From positions 3,797,721 through 3,861,720 of the forward strand of contig JAYKAV010001000.1 of assembly GCA_035582835.1 (NCBI GenBank): a stretch of DNA of 64,000 nucleotides. Direction: 5' to 3'. Of this stretch, positions 39,901-47,945 are shown in pieces (position 1 is the stretch's first letter; every line of letters starts with the position of its first letter). The position numbers and the translations under genes were made by a program. Source of the stretch: Phoebastria nigripes (lineage: Eukaryota; Chordata; Aves; Procellariiformes; Diomedeidae). The notes under the pieces are model-generated. The model worked only from the letters and a program-made list of their open reading frames with translations, made no database searches and had not been told where the DNA came from.

Positions 39901-42900
39901 GGTTTCCAGGATTATTTGCTCTATCACCTTCCCAGGCATCGAGGGAAGCTCCCCTCCTTCCCATTCAGTAGTAGGCCCATATTTTCCTTGGCCTTCCTTT
40001 TGTTGCTGATACACTTGAAGAAGCCCTTCTTGTCTTTCGCATCCCTCACCATATTCAACTCCAGGTAGGCTTTGGTTTTCCCAGCCCCATCCCTGCACAC
40101 TCACTGTGTCTGTATTCCTCCCAGGGCACCTGACCCTGCTTGCACCTAACATGACATCTCATTCATAACTGATACAATGGGTGTGATCTGTACCTTCCTA
40201 AGCAGTGATCATATTTTAAAGCAGTGTTCTTCAGACTAAATCTACTTTCCAAACAATTAAATTCTCAACTCAGTTGAGCAAGGAAGATACATGTGATAGT
40301 TACTATGACATTTTTAAACACTGAAATTACATAGATAAACTCTTGCAAAATACACTCTAAATACATTCTGTATTACATTAAAGTACTACAGCACTTGCAC
40401 TACAATTAAAGCACAAGTTTCCCATATGGAACTTCTTGCCAGGTTGCCAGGGGTTAAGCAATAACAGGAAGCTAATACGAAAGCTTAAAACCAACGAGCA
40501 TAGATTACCAAAATTCAGTGGAGTAAGAAATGGGAAGACAATGCATATTAGATTTAGGGAATGCAAATGCAGAATTAAAGGTTTGAATTTTCTTTTCTCT
40601 TAGGCATAACTCCTCTTTTTGTCACTGAGACTCTGAAGCCTAACAGAAGGACTGAGAAACACACTGTATTCAGGACTAGTCACCCTCCTCTGCTGTACCC
40701 TTTGGGTTTCGCACTATGTTTCAGAGAATCCAGACTGCTCAAAAATAAATTCTTTCTATGAAACCAAATAGCAGAATGTCTATCTCACATCTTTGCTGTT
40801 TAATATATGACTGACTCTAATAATAATAGACATTTCTATCATAAAAATACCACATTACTGAGACAGAGAAAGGGAAAATCAATTTCTTGTCCAGTGCCCT
40901 GAATTCATAAAGAATTCCCTATGTATATTATACAACATCCTGAAAAGAATTATTACTTTTTTTTTAATATATTTTTCTAATGTCAAGGAGCTATAACAAA
41001 CATTCACAGAAACATAAAATCTTTAGGGCAACTTTCTAGTTAATTTATTTCTTCAAATTTCTAACTATATATAGACAGATAGATAGATAAAAAGCTGAAC
41101 TGTACTCTCTCTTAATCCCTGCATTAGCTCTAATAGGAGGATCTAAGAGCTTTGATTCACAAGCAGGAATGACTTAGATGCCTCCAGTTACTGAAATCTC
41201 TTGCAATTACTGAAACAGTCCTCCACAAGCTGAAATCTGATTTGCCTTAAGATATTAATGGGCTCTAAAATGCAGATGTTCAGGAACTGCTTCACAACCA
41301 GCTATACCATCTACATAGCAGATGCACAGCAGATTGAATAAATATAATTGATGGTGAGCATGCGATTTTTAAGTATTAAGTTTTTAAAGACAAGTATTAA
41401 AGCCTTCTTGCATTATCTGTGTTGTGTGACTGTCTATCTGCTACCCATTTTTGAGCAAGAATGTTTTTTCTGTAGCATTGGTAATACACCTGGAAGCAAC
41501 CAGATGAAGAGAGAGTAAATCATCCGATAATTAGTGATGTGCAGGAAAAGTGATTGTGTTTGAAACAAAGATAAAGAATGAGTATGCATGTTAAAAAAAT
41601 AACAGGAAATAACTAGTTTTATTGCAATGCATCAATTACTGAAAATTCCTAATGTTTTCTTTCTCTTCTCTCCTGCAGCTCCCTGCTCAGGCAACACTTA
41701 CTTCTGCCATAGCAACATGTGCATCAATAATTCTTTAGTCTGCAATGGCATTCAAAACTGTGCATACCCTTGGGATGAAAATCACTGCAGAGGTGAATAT
41801 AGTGCAAAGTATAGCCTTTATGAGCTAGGCTGGTCAGTTTGCCTTTCAAGGAAGTCATGAAATGTCTTTTTCCTGGAAATATGCTGAAGACAGCTATTCT
41901 ACTAATCTCAGGAAGGTGTTCCAAATTTTTTATTTAAACTCAGGAGACACGTAAGAATCCTGAGTATTGATCTTACTGCTTTATAATTAAATTTCTTCCT
42001 CTTCAGCATATACTCTTTATTTTAAAAGGATGTCAGCTTAATAGGAAATAGAATTTAGTATTTGCCAGGTTGTATCCTATCCATTTCTAAACTTTAAATG
42101 AAGCAAGGATCGTAGGGACAGGTAATACCTTTTATTAGACAAAAAATACAGAGCTGGAAAAAGACAGACAAGCCTTCAAGCACAAAAAGCCTTTCTCAGG
42201 GCTGAAATAGAAGCAACAATCTTCAAAGACAAATACAATTTTAAAATATTTGTTTTAAATTGTTAATCACAGACTATCTCAGAGTAAATGCAACTGCTGC
42301 ATATGGTGTGAGAAATGGTGGGAGGAAGGAGGAATTGTTAGGAAGCAAGAAGTCATTGCTTATGGAAAACAGACACATGTAAATCACCACTAGAACATGG
42401 GGTAGGGGAGTATTGTTTAAACGATCACAACTACAGTAAAGACTTGTTTCAATATCAGGTTTTGTAGGAAAAATTCTCATGATTTGAGGATATTGTTATT
42501 CTGCTAAAGCACAAATATATTCACCTGTCCTTCAATAATAAATGAATTTTCAGAGTTGGAACAAAACCAGTTTAAGGTCAACAATTTTTCTTGCTAAAAG
42601 AAAACAATAAAACAACAAACTTGAGCTTGGTTTTTTTTGACAAATAGAATGGCGTAAATAGGTCTGAACACAAAACTCCTGAAAGATTTAAATATGTACT
42701 CCATTTCAAAGAGAAATTGACCCTGCAGGAAGGGTCAAAACCTTCTCTACAGAAAATCTTGAAATAAAATGGCTTTTCAACACACAAATCCAGCTTAAAT
42801 TTCTTAGTAAATAAATATTAAAAAAACTACTTTGAAATTGCATTTTGCAAACAAAAAAAAAATCACACCACTAATAAGTACTCTAACGCAAGGTATATTA

Positions 42901-45416
42901 TGGAAGCTTTCCAGTTAACAAAACTGATCCATAAGTCCCAAGTTTTCAATGTAGAAGTAAGCTTCCTCTAAACAATCCTTAGCTTTGATAATATTCAATG
43001 TTCCCTCTTAAGTGCAATTTCTAGATCTCTTTCCCATCTCTACCAACTGTTTTCTAGAATCTTGCCTAGAATCCACACTTAACTCATGTACTGCAGTATT
43101 TAAAAAATGAATTCCCTAAAAACCATATCTCAATGTGAAGAAAGTGTCTTTCCCGATATTTGTAAATTGCTGTATCTGGTGCTGAATAACGTAGCATGTT
43201 TTATGTTGAATATAATCTAAACTCTGCTTTAATACTTGCACAGCAGATAATTAAGAGACAGCTGAAGATTGGATCCATATTGCCAGCTAAGGTAAACTGA
43301 AGGGAGACTGATGCAACCAAATGAGCAATATCTAGCCTTAAAAAAGAAAGCTTCTCACAGTTGTGCTCAATTCCTGCAGGCACCCAGAGTTCTCATTTAG
43401 TCCACATCGATAGCTACCTAAATCTGAGCATATTGTGACCTACCTTATGCCTAAGCCCAGTGACACAAAAATTGATAGAAAAGTTAGTTATGTGCAATTT
43501 CTTTTAAGAGACTGGAGAAGACATCACCTTTTGCATAACAACTTTTTGATTAGAATATCTTCCGAGAATTAAGAAACCTAGATGCAGATGAGAGAACTGC
43601 CATAGCACTGAAATTCGTACCTCCCACAAAGTATGGTAACACTAAGATCTAAGCTAGGCAGGACATGGGGAGACATCCTCCTTCACATTAAAGGTATAAG
43701 TGTAACTCAGAGTAAAGAGTCTAAGAAGTAGAACTGTATTTCAGACATAACTTCTTATTTGCCAATTCCTTGGGACTCTCTGTTTAGTGTATGGATTGTT
43801 TCAAATAGCGTATGATGGTATGTAACTCTCTCCATGCACTGTGTGTGGAGTACTTAGGTGCATAACACACATATCCAGATGCCAAGAGCCAGATATCTGA
43901 ATATAATATGCAACATTTAGGCTACTATGTTTTCTTCTATGTAGTCTTAAATACTTTTCTCCCCCACTAGCAGATGTTGTGGAGTCTCAGTGTAGAATTC
44001 TTTTAGTACCCTAGGACAAGTACATTTACAGAACAGAAATCCAACTGGTAAATTTTAATCTTCAAATAAGAATTTTAAGTATGGAAAACCATCTTGTTCT
44101 GATGCTGCCATCTTGTGTGTTGTCATATGAAGTACTAGCCAAAAGTGCCATATGATTTGGGTTGGCTGGTTCCCCTTCGCCCCCCTCTCCTTTCTTTTTT
44201 CCAACTGACTTGATTACTGGACTGTTAAAACTGGAATATAGCTATGCTAAAGCTCCCTGTGTTGAAACAGGTATAACAGACTTACTTACACAATAGACAC
44301 AGTCATTAAGTTTCCACGAGATGTGAAAACAAATAGTACAGTCAATCTTACATCATCACTATGATAATATTTCACTTTTAAAGAAGAACTAAATAATTTT
44401 AAATCTAGGTTTCCTTCTCCTGACATCAATGGGAATGCTACCAGCAGGAGCGCACCATGGCAAGAGAAGCATCACCTGTAGCTCTGTAAACTATTTAACT
44501 CATAGATTTTGGAATATGAACTGATCAGTATAGGTGCAGGATTGAAGCCACATCCCAGCTGAGTCAGCATGCACTGGCCACAGAGTTCCACCTGCCACTG
44601 AATTATCATATGGTAGCCACTAATGCAGGCAGGGAATTAGACTTGCTGAACAAATGCACAGATCCAGTATGATAAATCCCATTGACATACAGGTCTAGTC
44701 TCCAGTGCCATTAAGTCATTTCATTAATACAGCACTTATATGGCAATCACAATACAGCTTGCTTTGTTTTAATACATGATCAAAAGTGTGGAAAATAATA
44801 AAAGCCTTATTATAATCCTCATTCTTTCTTTGCAGAAAAGAAAAAAACTGGATTGTTTGAACAAATCACCAAAACTCATGGAACAATCATTGGCATCACG
44901 TCAGGGATAGTTTTAGTTCTTCTCGTCATTTCAATTCTAGTCCAAGTAAAGCAACCTCGCAAAAAGGTTATGGCTTGCAAGACTGCTTTCAATAAAACTG
45001 GTTTCCAGGAAGTATTTGATCCTCCACATTATGAACTATTTTCACTAAGGGACAAAGAAATTTCTGCAGACTTGGCAGATTTATCAGAAGAACTTGAAAA
45101 CTATCAGAAAATGAGACGCCCTTCAACAGCTTCCAGATGCATTCATGACCACCACTGTGGCTCCCAGGCCTCTAATATAAAACAAAGCAGGACAAACCTC
45201 AGCTCCATGGAACTTCCCTTTCGCAATGATTTTGCGCAGCCTCAGCCAATGAAAACATTTAATAGCACATTCAAGAAAAGTAGTTACACTTTCAAACAAG
45301 CGCATGACTGCCCTGAGCAAGTCATAGAAGACAGGGTGATGGAGGAGATTCCGTGTGAAATCTATGTTAGAGGAAGAGAAGATACGGCACAAGGTTCATT
45401 ATCTATTGACTTTTAA
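12869..45416 (+). CDS. NETO2: NETO2, complete coding region (9 coding exons, 525 aa)
   Basis: Exons 12869-12902, 25175-25231, 26732-26872, 28842-29090, 31461-31505, 31595-31722, 35334-35562, 41679-41792 and 44836-45416 total 1,578 nt, which is 525 codons plus TAA. All introns are GT-AG and all phases agree. Domains: signal peptide (about 1-26), CUB1 (about 45-159, cysteine pairs C45/C72 and C100/C122), linker 161-176, CUB2 (about 177-292, C177/C207 and C234/C256), LDLa (297-331, six cysteines), transmembrane helix about 348-368, and a cytoplasmic tail of about 157 residues ending SIDF. Known: NETO2 is a type I membrane auxiliary subunit that slows desensitisation of kainate receptors, binds the PDZ scaffold GRIP, and associates with KCC2. 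The human protein is also 525 residues as I recall. NETO1 is the paralogue; the exon 4 and exon 9 sequences match NETO2 rather than NETO1. Confidence 0.96.
17067..17102. repeat. Tandem duplication, 2 x 18 bp
   Basis: Two identical adjacent copies of TTAAATAGCTTGCTACCT. Exact identity suggests a recent replication-slippage or assembly event. Confidence 0.85.
23621..24080 (-). mobile_element. Ancient CR1 LINE fragment (3' part, antisense to NETO2)
   Basis: Read on the + strand, it follows the reverse complement of old sauropsid CR1 3' regions in order: AAGAACATGGGAAG ... CCATACCAGGTC ... AAAGGTCCATCTAGTC ... GGTATC, then further on CCTGGTTCTTGTATTGG, then CTCATGATTTTATAACTTGTATCCTATCC, a segment I recognise from the block before the CR1 stop region. 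It is highly diverged with no usable reading frame. N at 23956. Assigned from remembered consensus, not from a search. Confidence 0.7.
24352..24371. repeat. (GGAA)n simple repeat
   Basis: Five consecutive GGAA units followed by a purine-only GAAGAAAGAGGG tail, in NETO2 intron 1. Confidence 0.8.
25175..25231 (+). CDS. NETO2: NETO2 coding exon 2 (signal peptide core)
   Basis: 57 nt between a TTTCATCAG acceptor and GTACAA donor, phase 1 at both ends. It encodes a hydrophobic core ([15 protein letters not shown]) and QKTQ, with signal cleavage expected near the A-Q boundary (about residues 26-27). Confidence 0.92.
25232..26731 (+). other. NETO2: NETO2 intron 2
   Basis: GT-AG intron of 1,500 nt, AT-rich, acceptor CGCTTAAG. 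No repeat or gene recognised. Confidence 0.9.
26732..26872 (+). CDS. NETO2: NETO2 coding exon 3 (start of CUB1)
   Basis: 141 nt encoding residues 31/32-77 including the CUB1 opening: C45, then [16 protein letters not shown] (the typical G-x-F-x-S-P-N-Y-P CUB signature) and C72. Donor is GTACAT, phase 1. Confidence 0.94.
26873..28841 (+). other. NETO2: NETO2 intron 3
   Basis: GT-AG intron of 1,969 nt with acceptor TTATGTCTAG. AT-rich apart from a slightly GC-richer stretch at 27680-27830 that holds overlapping chance frames on both strands. Ns at 26911 and 27445. Confidence 0.9.
28842..29090 (+). CDS. NETO2: NETO2 coding exon 4 (main part of CUB1)
   Basis: 249 nt encoding residues 78/79-160. 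It contains the second disulphide pair C100/C122 and the acidic residues E95, D103 and D109 that fit the calcium-binding pattern of CUB domains (FDHLEVRDG). Phase 1 at both ends; donor GTAAAG. Confidence 0.96.
29091..31460 (+). other. NETO2: NETO2 intron 4
   Basis: GT-AG intron of 2,370 nt, AT-rich, acceptor TTCTATTACAG. Short (CA)n-like stretch near 30606-30622. N at 29626. No gene or clear transposon. Confidence 0.9.
31461..31505 (+). CDS. NETO2: NETO2 coding exon 5 (45-nt linker exon)
   Basis: Encodes D161 (split) to P175 between the two CUB domains ([14 protein letters not shown]). It is supported by the match to the vertebrate NETO2 linker and by phases: acceptor TATTACAG, donor GTCTAG, phase 1 at both ends. 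The donor is weak relative to consensus, and skipping would stay in frame. Confidence 0.9.
31506..31594 (+). other. NETO2: NETO2 intron 5 (89-nt short intron)
   Basis: GT-AG intron of 89 nt between exons 5 and 6 (donor GTCTAG, acceptor TCTCTCTAG). Retention would introduce an in-frame TAA after five codons, so correct removal is required for a full protein. Confidence 0.88.
31595..31722 (+). CDS. NETO2: NETO2 coding exon 6 (start of CUB2)
   Basis: 128 nt encoding residues 176/177-218, including C177 and C207 of CUB2 and the segment [17 protein letters not shown]. Ends at phase 0 after K218; donor GTGGGT. Confidence 0.95.
31723..35333 (+). other. NETO2: NETO2 intron 6
   Basis: GT-AG intron of 3,611 nt, AT-rich, acceptor TTCTAACAG. 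Contains an A22 run continuing into (AT)n at 33705-33738. No transposon family recognised. Confidence 0.9.
33705..33738. repeat. A22-(TA)n simple repeat
   Basis: Twenty-two A followed directly by six TA units. It could mark the tail of an otherwise unrecognisable retroposed sequence, but no element body was identified on either side. Confidence 0.8.
35334..35562 (+). CDS. NETO2: NETO2 coding exon 7 (main part of CUB2)
   Basis: 229 nt encoding residues 219-294 ([20 protein letters not shown] ... FTSFVD), with C234/C256 and the acidic pattern E229, Y242-D243, D277. Starts at phase 0, ends at phase 1; donor GTAAGT is consensus. Confidence 0.96.
37102..37119. repeat. Poly(G) run, 18 bases
   Basis: Uninterrupted G18 preceded by GGGGTTTGGGC, giving several adjacent G-tracts on the transcribed (+) strand. 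Length is likely uncertain in assembly because such runs are hard to sequence. Confidence 0.85.
38935..40150 (-). mobile_element. CR1 LINE copy with internal deletions (antisense to NETO2)
   Basis: Minus-strand translation in pieces gives recognisable CR1 ORF2 reverse-transcriptase blocks: near 39960-40090 a frame reading [19 protein letters not shown] and [18 protein letters not shown], then [11 protein letters not shown] ... [14 protein letters not shown] (about 39830-39940). Toward 38935 the + strand carries the CR1 3' region (CTCCAAGGATGGAGACTCC; CACTCCAGATGTGGTCTCACC). Compared with CR1 as I know it, roughly 350-400 nt between the LLLN and PGKV blocks and roughly 200 nt near 39035 are missing. 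The 5' end is truncated, as usual for CR1. Frameshifts and stops make it inactive. Confidence 0.88.
41679..41792 (+). CDS. NETO2: NETO2 coding exon 8 (LDLa domain)
   Basis: 114 nt encoding residues 295/296-332. Six cysteines (297, 304, 309, 316, 322, 331) in LDL-receptor class A spacing, with an N-glycosylation sequon N311-N-S. D327 and E328 are kept, but two other usual calcium-ligand acidic positions are Asn (N317, N321), as in other NETO proteins. Donor GTGAAT. Confidence 0.95.
41793..44835 (+). other. NETO2: NETO2 intron 8
   Basis: GT-AG intron of 3,043 nt, AT-rich, acceptor TTTCTTTGCAG. It holds a possible Penelope-like fragment at about 42108-42215; no other feature is recognised. Confidence 0.9.
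42108..42215. mobile_element. Possible Penelope-like retroelement fragment
   Basis: The string GGTAATACCTTTTATTAGAC, followed about 35 nt later by GACAAGCCTTCAAGCACA and then GCCTTTCTCAGGGCTGAAA, resembles in order the conserved terminal block I associate with sauropsid Penelope-like elements (a 'ggtaatatcttttattggac ... gacaagctttcgagc ... cttcttcaggtctg' block). Only about 110 nt are recognisable and no coding part remains. Family assignment is from memory. Confidence 0.45.
44836..45416 (+). CDS. NETO2: NETO2 coding exon 9 (transmembrane and cytoplasmic tail)
   Basis: Encodes residues 333/334-525 and [18 protein letters not shown] leads into the membrane helix (about 348-368: [20 protein letters not shown]), followed by the basic stop-transfer QVKQPRKK, a long conserved tail with a His-rich patch (HDHHCGSQ) and the C-terminal S-I-D-F. 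The tail mediates intracellular partner binding in the family. Confidence 0.97.
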
Positions 45417-45439
45417 TTTCCTAGTGAAGGTGGTATCAG

Positions 45440-45479
45440 TGTATATACAAGATGCTTGTGTATAATGACAGTGTATATA
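45440..45479 (+). promoter_or_regulatory. NETO2: Cluster of Pumilio response element-like motifs in NETO2 3' UTR
   Basis: UGUAUAUA at 45440-45447 and again at 45472-45479, with the related UGUAUAAU at 45459-45466 between them, all within 63 nt of the stop codon. UGUANAUA is the established PUM1/PUM2 octamer. Regulation by Pumilio is inferred. Confidence 0.5.
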
Positions 45480-45792
45480 TTAAAAGTGTACTATATGCAG
45501 CGTGTGAGATGCACACACTTTTAGCTTATTGTACTTCATTTTAAAAAAAAACAAAGTCTTCGTAACTAATTCTTGCTGGAAAATGGTGGATTTCCTCCCA
45601 TCTTCCCAAGCTATCTGGTGGAGGAGTAAGACAGAGACTTTGCATGGAAATTATAAGTTAAGGATATTGGAAGAAAAAAACAACTACTAATCACTGAACA
45701 CTGAAAACAATGACTACTATTCTCTTCCTCATATCATTTTCTCTTCTTTAGACGTCTGCTTTTCAAGACAATTTTAATACCTCAGTTACATA

Positions 45793-45798
45793 AATAAA
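45793..45798 (+). terminator. NETO2: Proximal candidate poly(A) signal of NETO2
   Basis: AATAAA 377 nt after the stop codon, followed by a U/G-rich region (GTGTATGTC ... GGTGTCTTATTGTATTTGTC) within 20-55 nt, which is the expected layout for a functional site. Confidence 0.55.
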
Positions 45799-46622
45799 AG
45801 TAGTTAAGTGCACCACGTGTATGTCAACATAGGTGTCTTATTGTATTTGTCAAATTGAAAGTAGAGTTAGTGTTAAGTGCCAGTTAAGACTCCAGAATTA
45901 TGTTACAGCCATCTGTTTCATCTTGCCTACCATTTATATTGCCTTTAATTATCAGTTCCTCACTCTATGCTTTGTGAGAAATAAGTGTAAAGGATTACTG
46001 CCTTTTAAAAATACCAAGTTATATTAATTTTAGTACATTTGGAAATATATAATCTTTGCAGCTTTTGGTTAAAACACAAGTACTCATGTTATTCTAGATG
46101 CAGACTTAAAACAGTTTTCTTTCAAGACGGTTTAGGATTTTAAAATATTCTGCCATATATTATAGATCCATATGGCTCACTGATTTCACAGCTCTGTAGT
46201 TAGAAAACAATTTTGTTCCTGCGTTTTCCAAGTATTTACATAAATAGACTGTACTGTACATTTGTGTCTTAAAATAGCCTTTTACTCCTTACTGCAGCCA
46301 ATCTTCCCTACTGAAATCAGTGATGATACTTTTAGCTCATGTCCTACTTGCCTGAAGAGAACTGCTCTAAGGTCTGTGTGATTACCAGGTATATGAAGAT
46401 ACTGGAAACAAAGAGAAATCACAAAGCAATTCTTATTAGCCCTTATGGAACCCTTCTTGTGCCCCTTGTTTCCACTTGCAAAATTGCACATTTCATACCT
46501 TTTTTAATGGTGGTTTGGACCTAATTTTAAAATTTTTACAATACAGAAAAATTTTTAAAATATAATAATTCTCATTGTCGTTTTTAAACTTTTTATATAG
46601 TTTGATACTGTACAGACTATTT

Positions 46623-46628
46623 ATTAAA
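46623..46628 (+). terminator. NETO2: Candidate poly(A) signal (ATTAAA variant)
   Basis: ATTAAA, the commonest variant hexamer, with GTACAGCAGGCTTGTTTCAGTGTCC downstream. Use is uncertain. Confidence 0.3.
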
Positions 46629-46904
46629 TCAAAATCTAGCACCTGTACAGCAGGCTTGTTTCAGTGTCCCTATTAGCAGTTCTGAATAACATGCAGCAGC
46701 TGCTGCGTACATTGCAATTTGCCAAGAATACTTAATATGACTTCCACATTAGCCTACATTTTATTCCTTGGTTTGCTTGGGTTTATTCTGGTATTTTGTT
46801 TACAGGAAACCTTTCACTAAAGGTGACCTACGAGCTTGCACTGGGCATATCCTTCATTTACAAACGTTTGTAAAACCATAATGTTTGTTGTGCTGACTGT
46901 AGTA

Positions 46905-46905
<1 letters not shown>

Positions 46906-46936
<31 letters not shown>
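46906..46936. repeat. Poly(A) run, 31 bases
   Basis: Uninterrupted A31 preceded by GACTGTAGTAC. It lies within the NETO2 3' flank and 42 nt before an AATAAA at 46979-46984. No retroposed body is identifiable upstream. Confidence 0.85.
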
Positions 46937-46941
<5 letters not shown>

Positions 46942-46978
46942 ATATATGACCCTAGCAACTGAAAAATCTTTTCTTTAA

Positions 46979-46984
46979 AATAAA
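46979..46984 (+). terminator. NETO2: Candidate poly(A) signal
   Basis: AATAAA shortly after the A31 run; the downstream region is A/T-rich with little GT content, so it is weaker than the proximal site. Confidence 0.25.
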
Positions 46985-47391
46985 AGATGAACAACAGCTG
47001 TAATCACAGATTTTCATTAGAGTGACAAAGAAAAAAAAATTTTTTTACAAATGCTTAGAATGCAAGAAGTTTAAGGGGGGGGAAGGGGGAAAGAGGGGAA
47101 TTGAGTGTCTTCAACACTTCCCAAATTCAAAATTAACCCTGTCTGATGTCTAGAAGGAACTTAATCAGAAGCTCATAGATCAGACCCCTCAGGCTGTATC
47201 CTGGTGTCAGTTTTTGTGCTGGTCTGAGAATGTATTACAATTTGAAAGAATGAAAATGGGCATTATTTTTAGATGCACTTCATGCAGAAGATAAGTGTTA
47301 AAAAAANCTAGTTAATTGTGACTTGAAAATTTTTGAATATTTAATTAAAACATTTATTGACAGATTTCATTTACTTCTCATTGATTTCAGT

Positions 47392-47397
47392 AATAAA
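47392..47397 (+). terminator. NETO2: Candidate distal poly(A) signal
   Basis: AATAAA followed within 45-60 nt by TTATTTGTGGCAGTCTGTTAGTTCC, a plausible GU/U-rich downstream element. Confidence 0.3.
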
Positions 47398-47633
47398 TAT
47401 CTCACCATGACCTATATGATACAGAATGTTATTTGTGGCAGTCTGTTAGTTCCAGATTCTTTCAACAAGTAATATGTATTTTTACGCAGGTCATTTTTGT
47501 CCATATAACTCTTGTAAGTGCTAGGTTTGCATGATTAAGTTTTCTTTTTAAGGTATATTTGTCCATGTGATAAAAATAATGTGATCCCTATTCTTTCCTA
47601 AGTTATGTTGTCTTTGAACAGTAAATCTGTAAT

Positions 47634-47639
47634 AATAAA
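47634..47639 (+). terminator. NETO2: Candidate distal poly(A) signal
   Basis: AATAAA followed at about 30 nt by CAAGTCTGTGGAG. One of several distal candidates, with no way to rank them from sequence alone. Confidence 0.25.
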
Positions 47640-47939
47640 ACAAATAGCAAGACTGCAAAGCTCAAGTCTGTGGAGAAAAGGGGAAAAGCTCTATTGAAGA
47701 AGTTCCCAACTGGCCTGAATAATATTTTGGACTCAGTTGTAACTTTTGATTACATGGTCAGAACACAGCTGCTTTTTGGCTACCCCAGAGCTATAGGTAT
47801 AGCTTTTTGGCTATAGGTGAGCTCCCATAACCAGTCACGTCTTCTGTGTGTAACTTTTTCCTGTATCCCCAAACCCAGCTCTACAAGCTTTGCTTTCCCC
47901 CTTCCTTGCTTTCTAATCTGTTTTGTTGTCTGTAGTGTA

Positions 47940-47945
47940 AATAAA
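47940..47945 (+). terminator. NETO2: Most distal candidate poly(A) signal
   Basis: TGTAAATAAAG, the same arrangement as at the ITFG1 3' end, with U/G-rich sequence upstream (TTTTGTTGTCTGTAGTG). Taken here as the outer limit of the NETO2 transcription unit. Confidence 0.25.

Larger units (their letters stand above)
35563..41678 (+). other. NETO2: NETO2 intron 7
   Basis: GT-AG intron of 6,116 nt (acceptor TCTCTCCTGCAG). It contains a proline-rich open frame near the 5' side (35968-36156), an 18-base G run (37102-37119) and an antisense CR1 copy (38935-40150). N at 35814. Confidence 0.9.

Noticed and set aside
40856..40920. Possible third MIR-like relic (GAGACAGAGAAAGGG ... TTGTCCAGTGCCC)
   Set aside because: Only one or two short blocks resemble the consensus and the order cannot be followed far enough.
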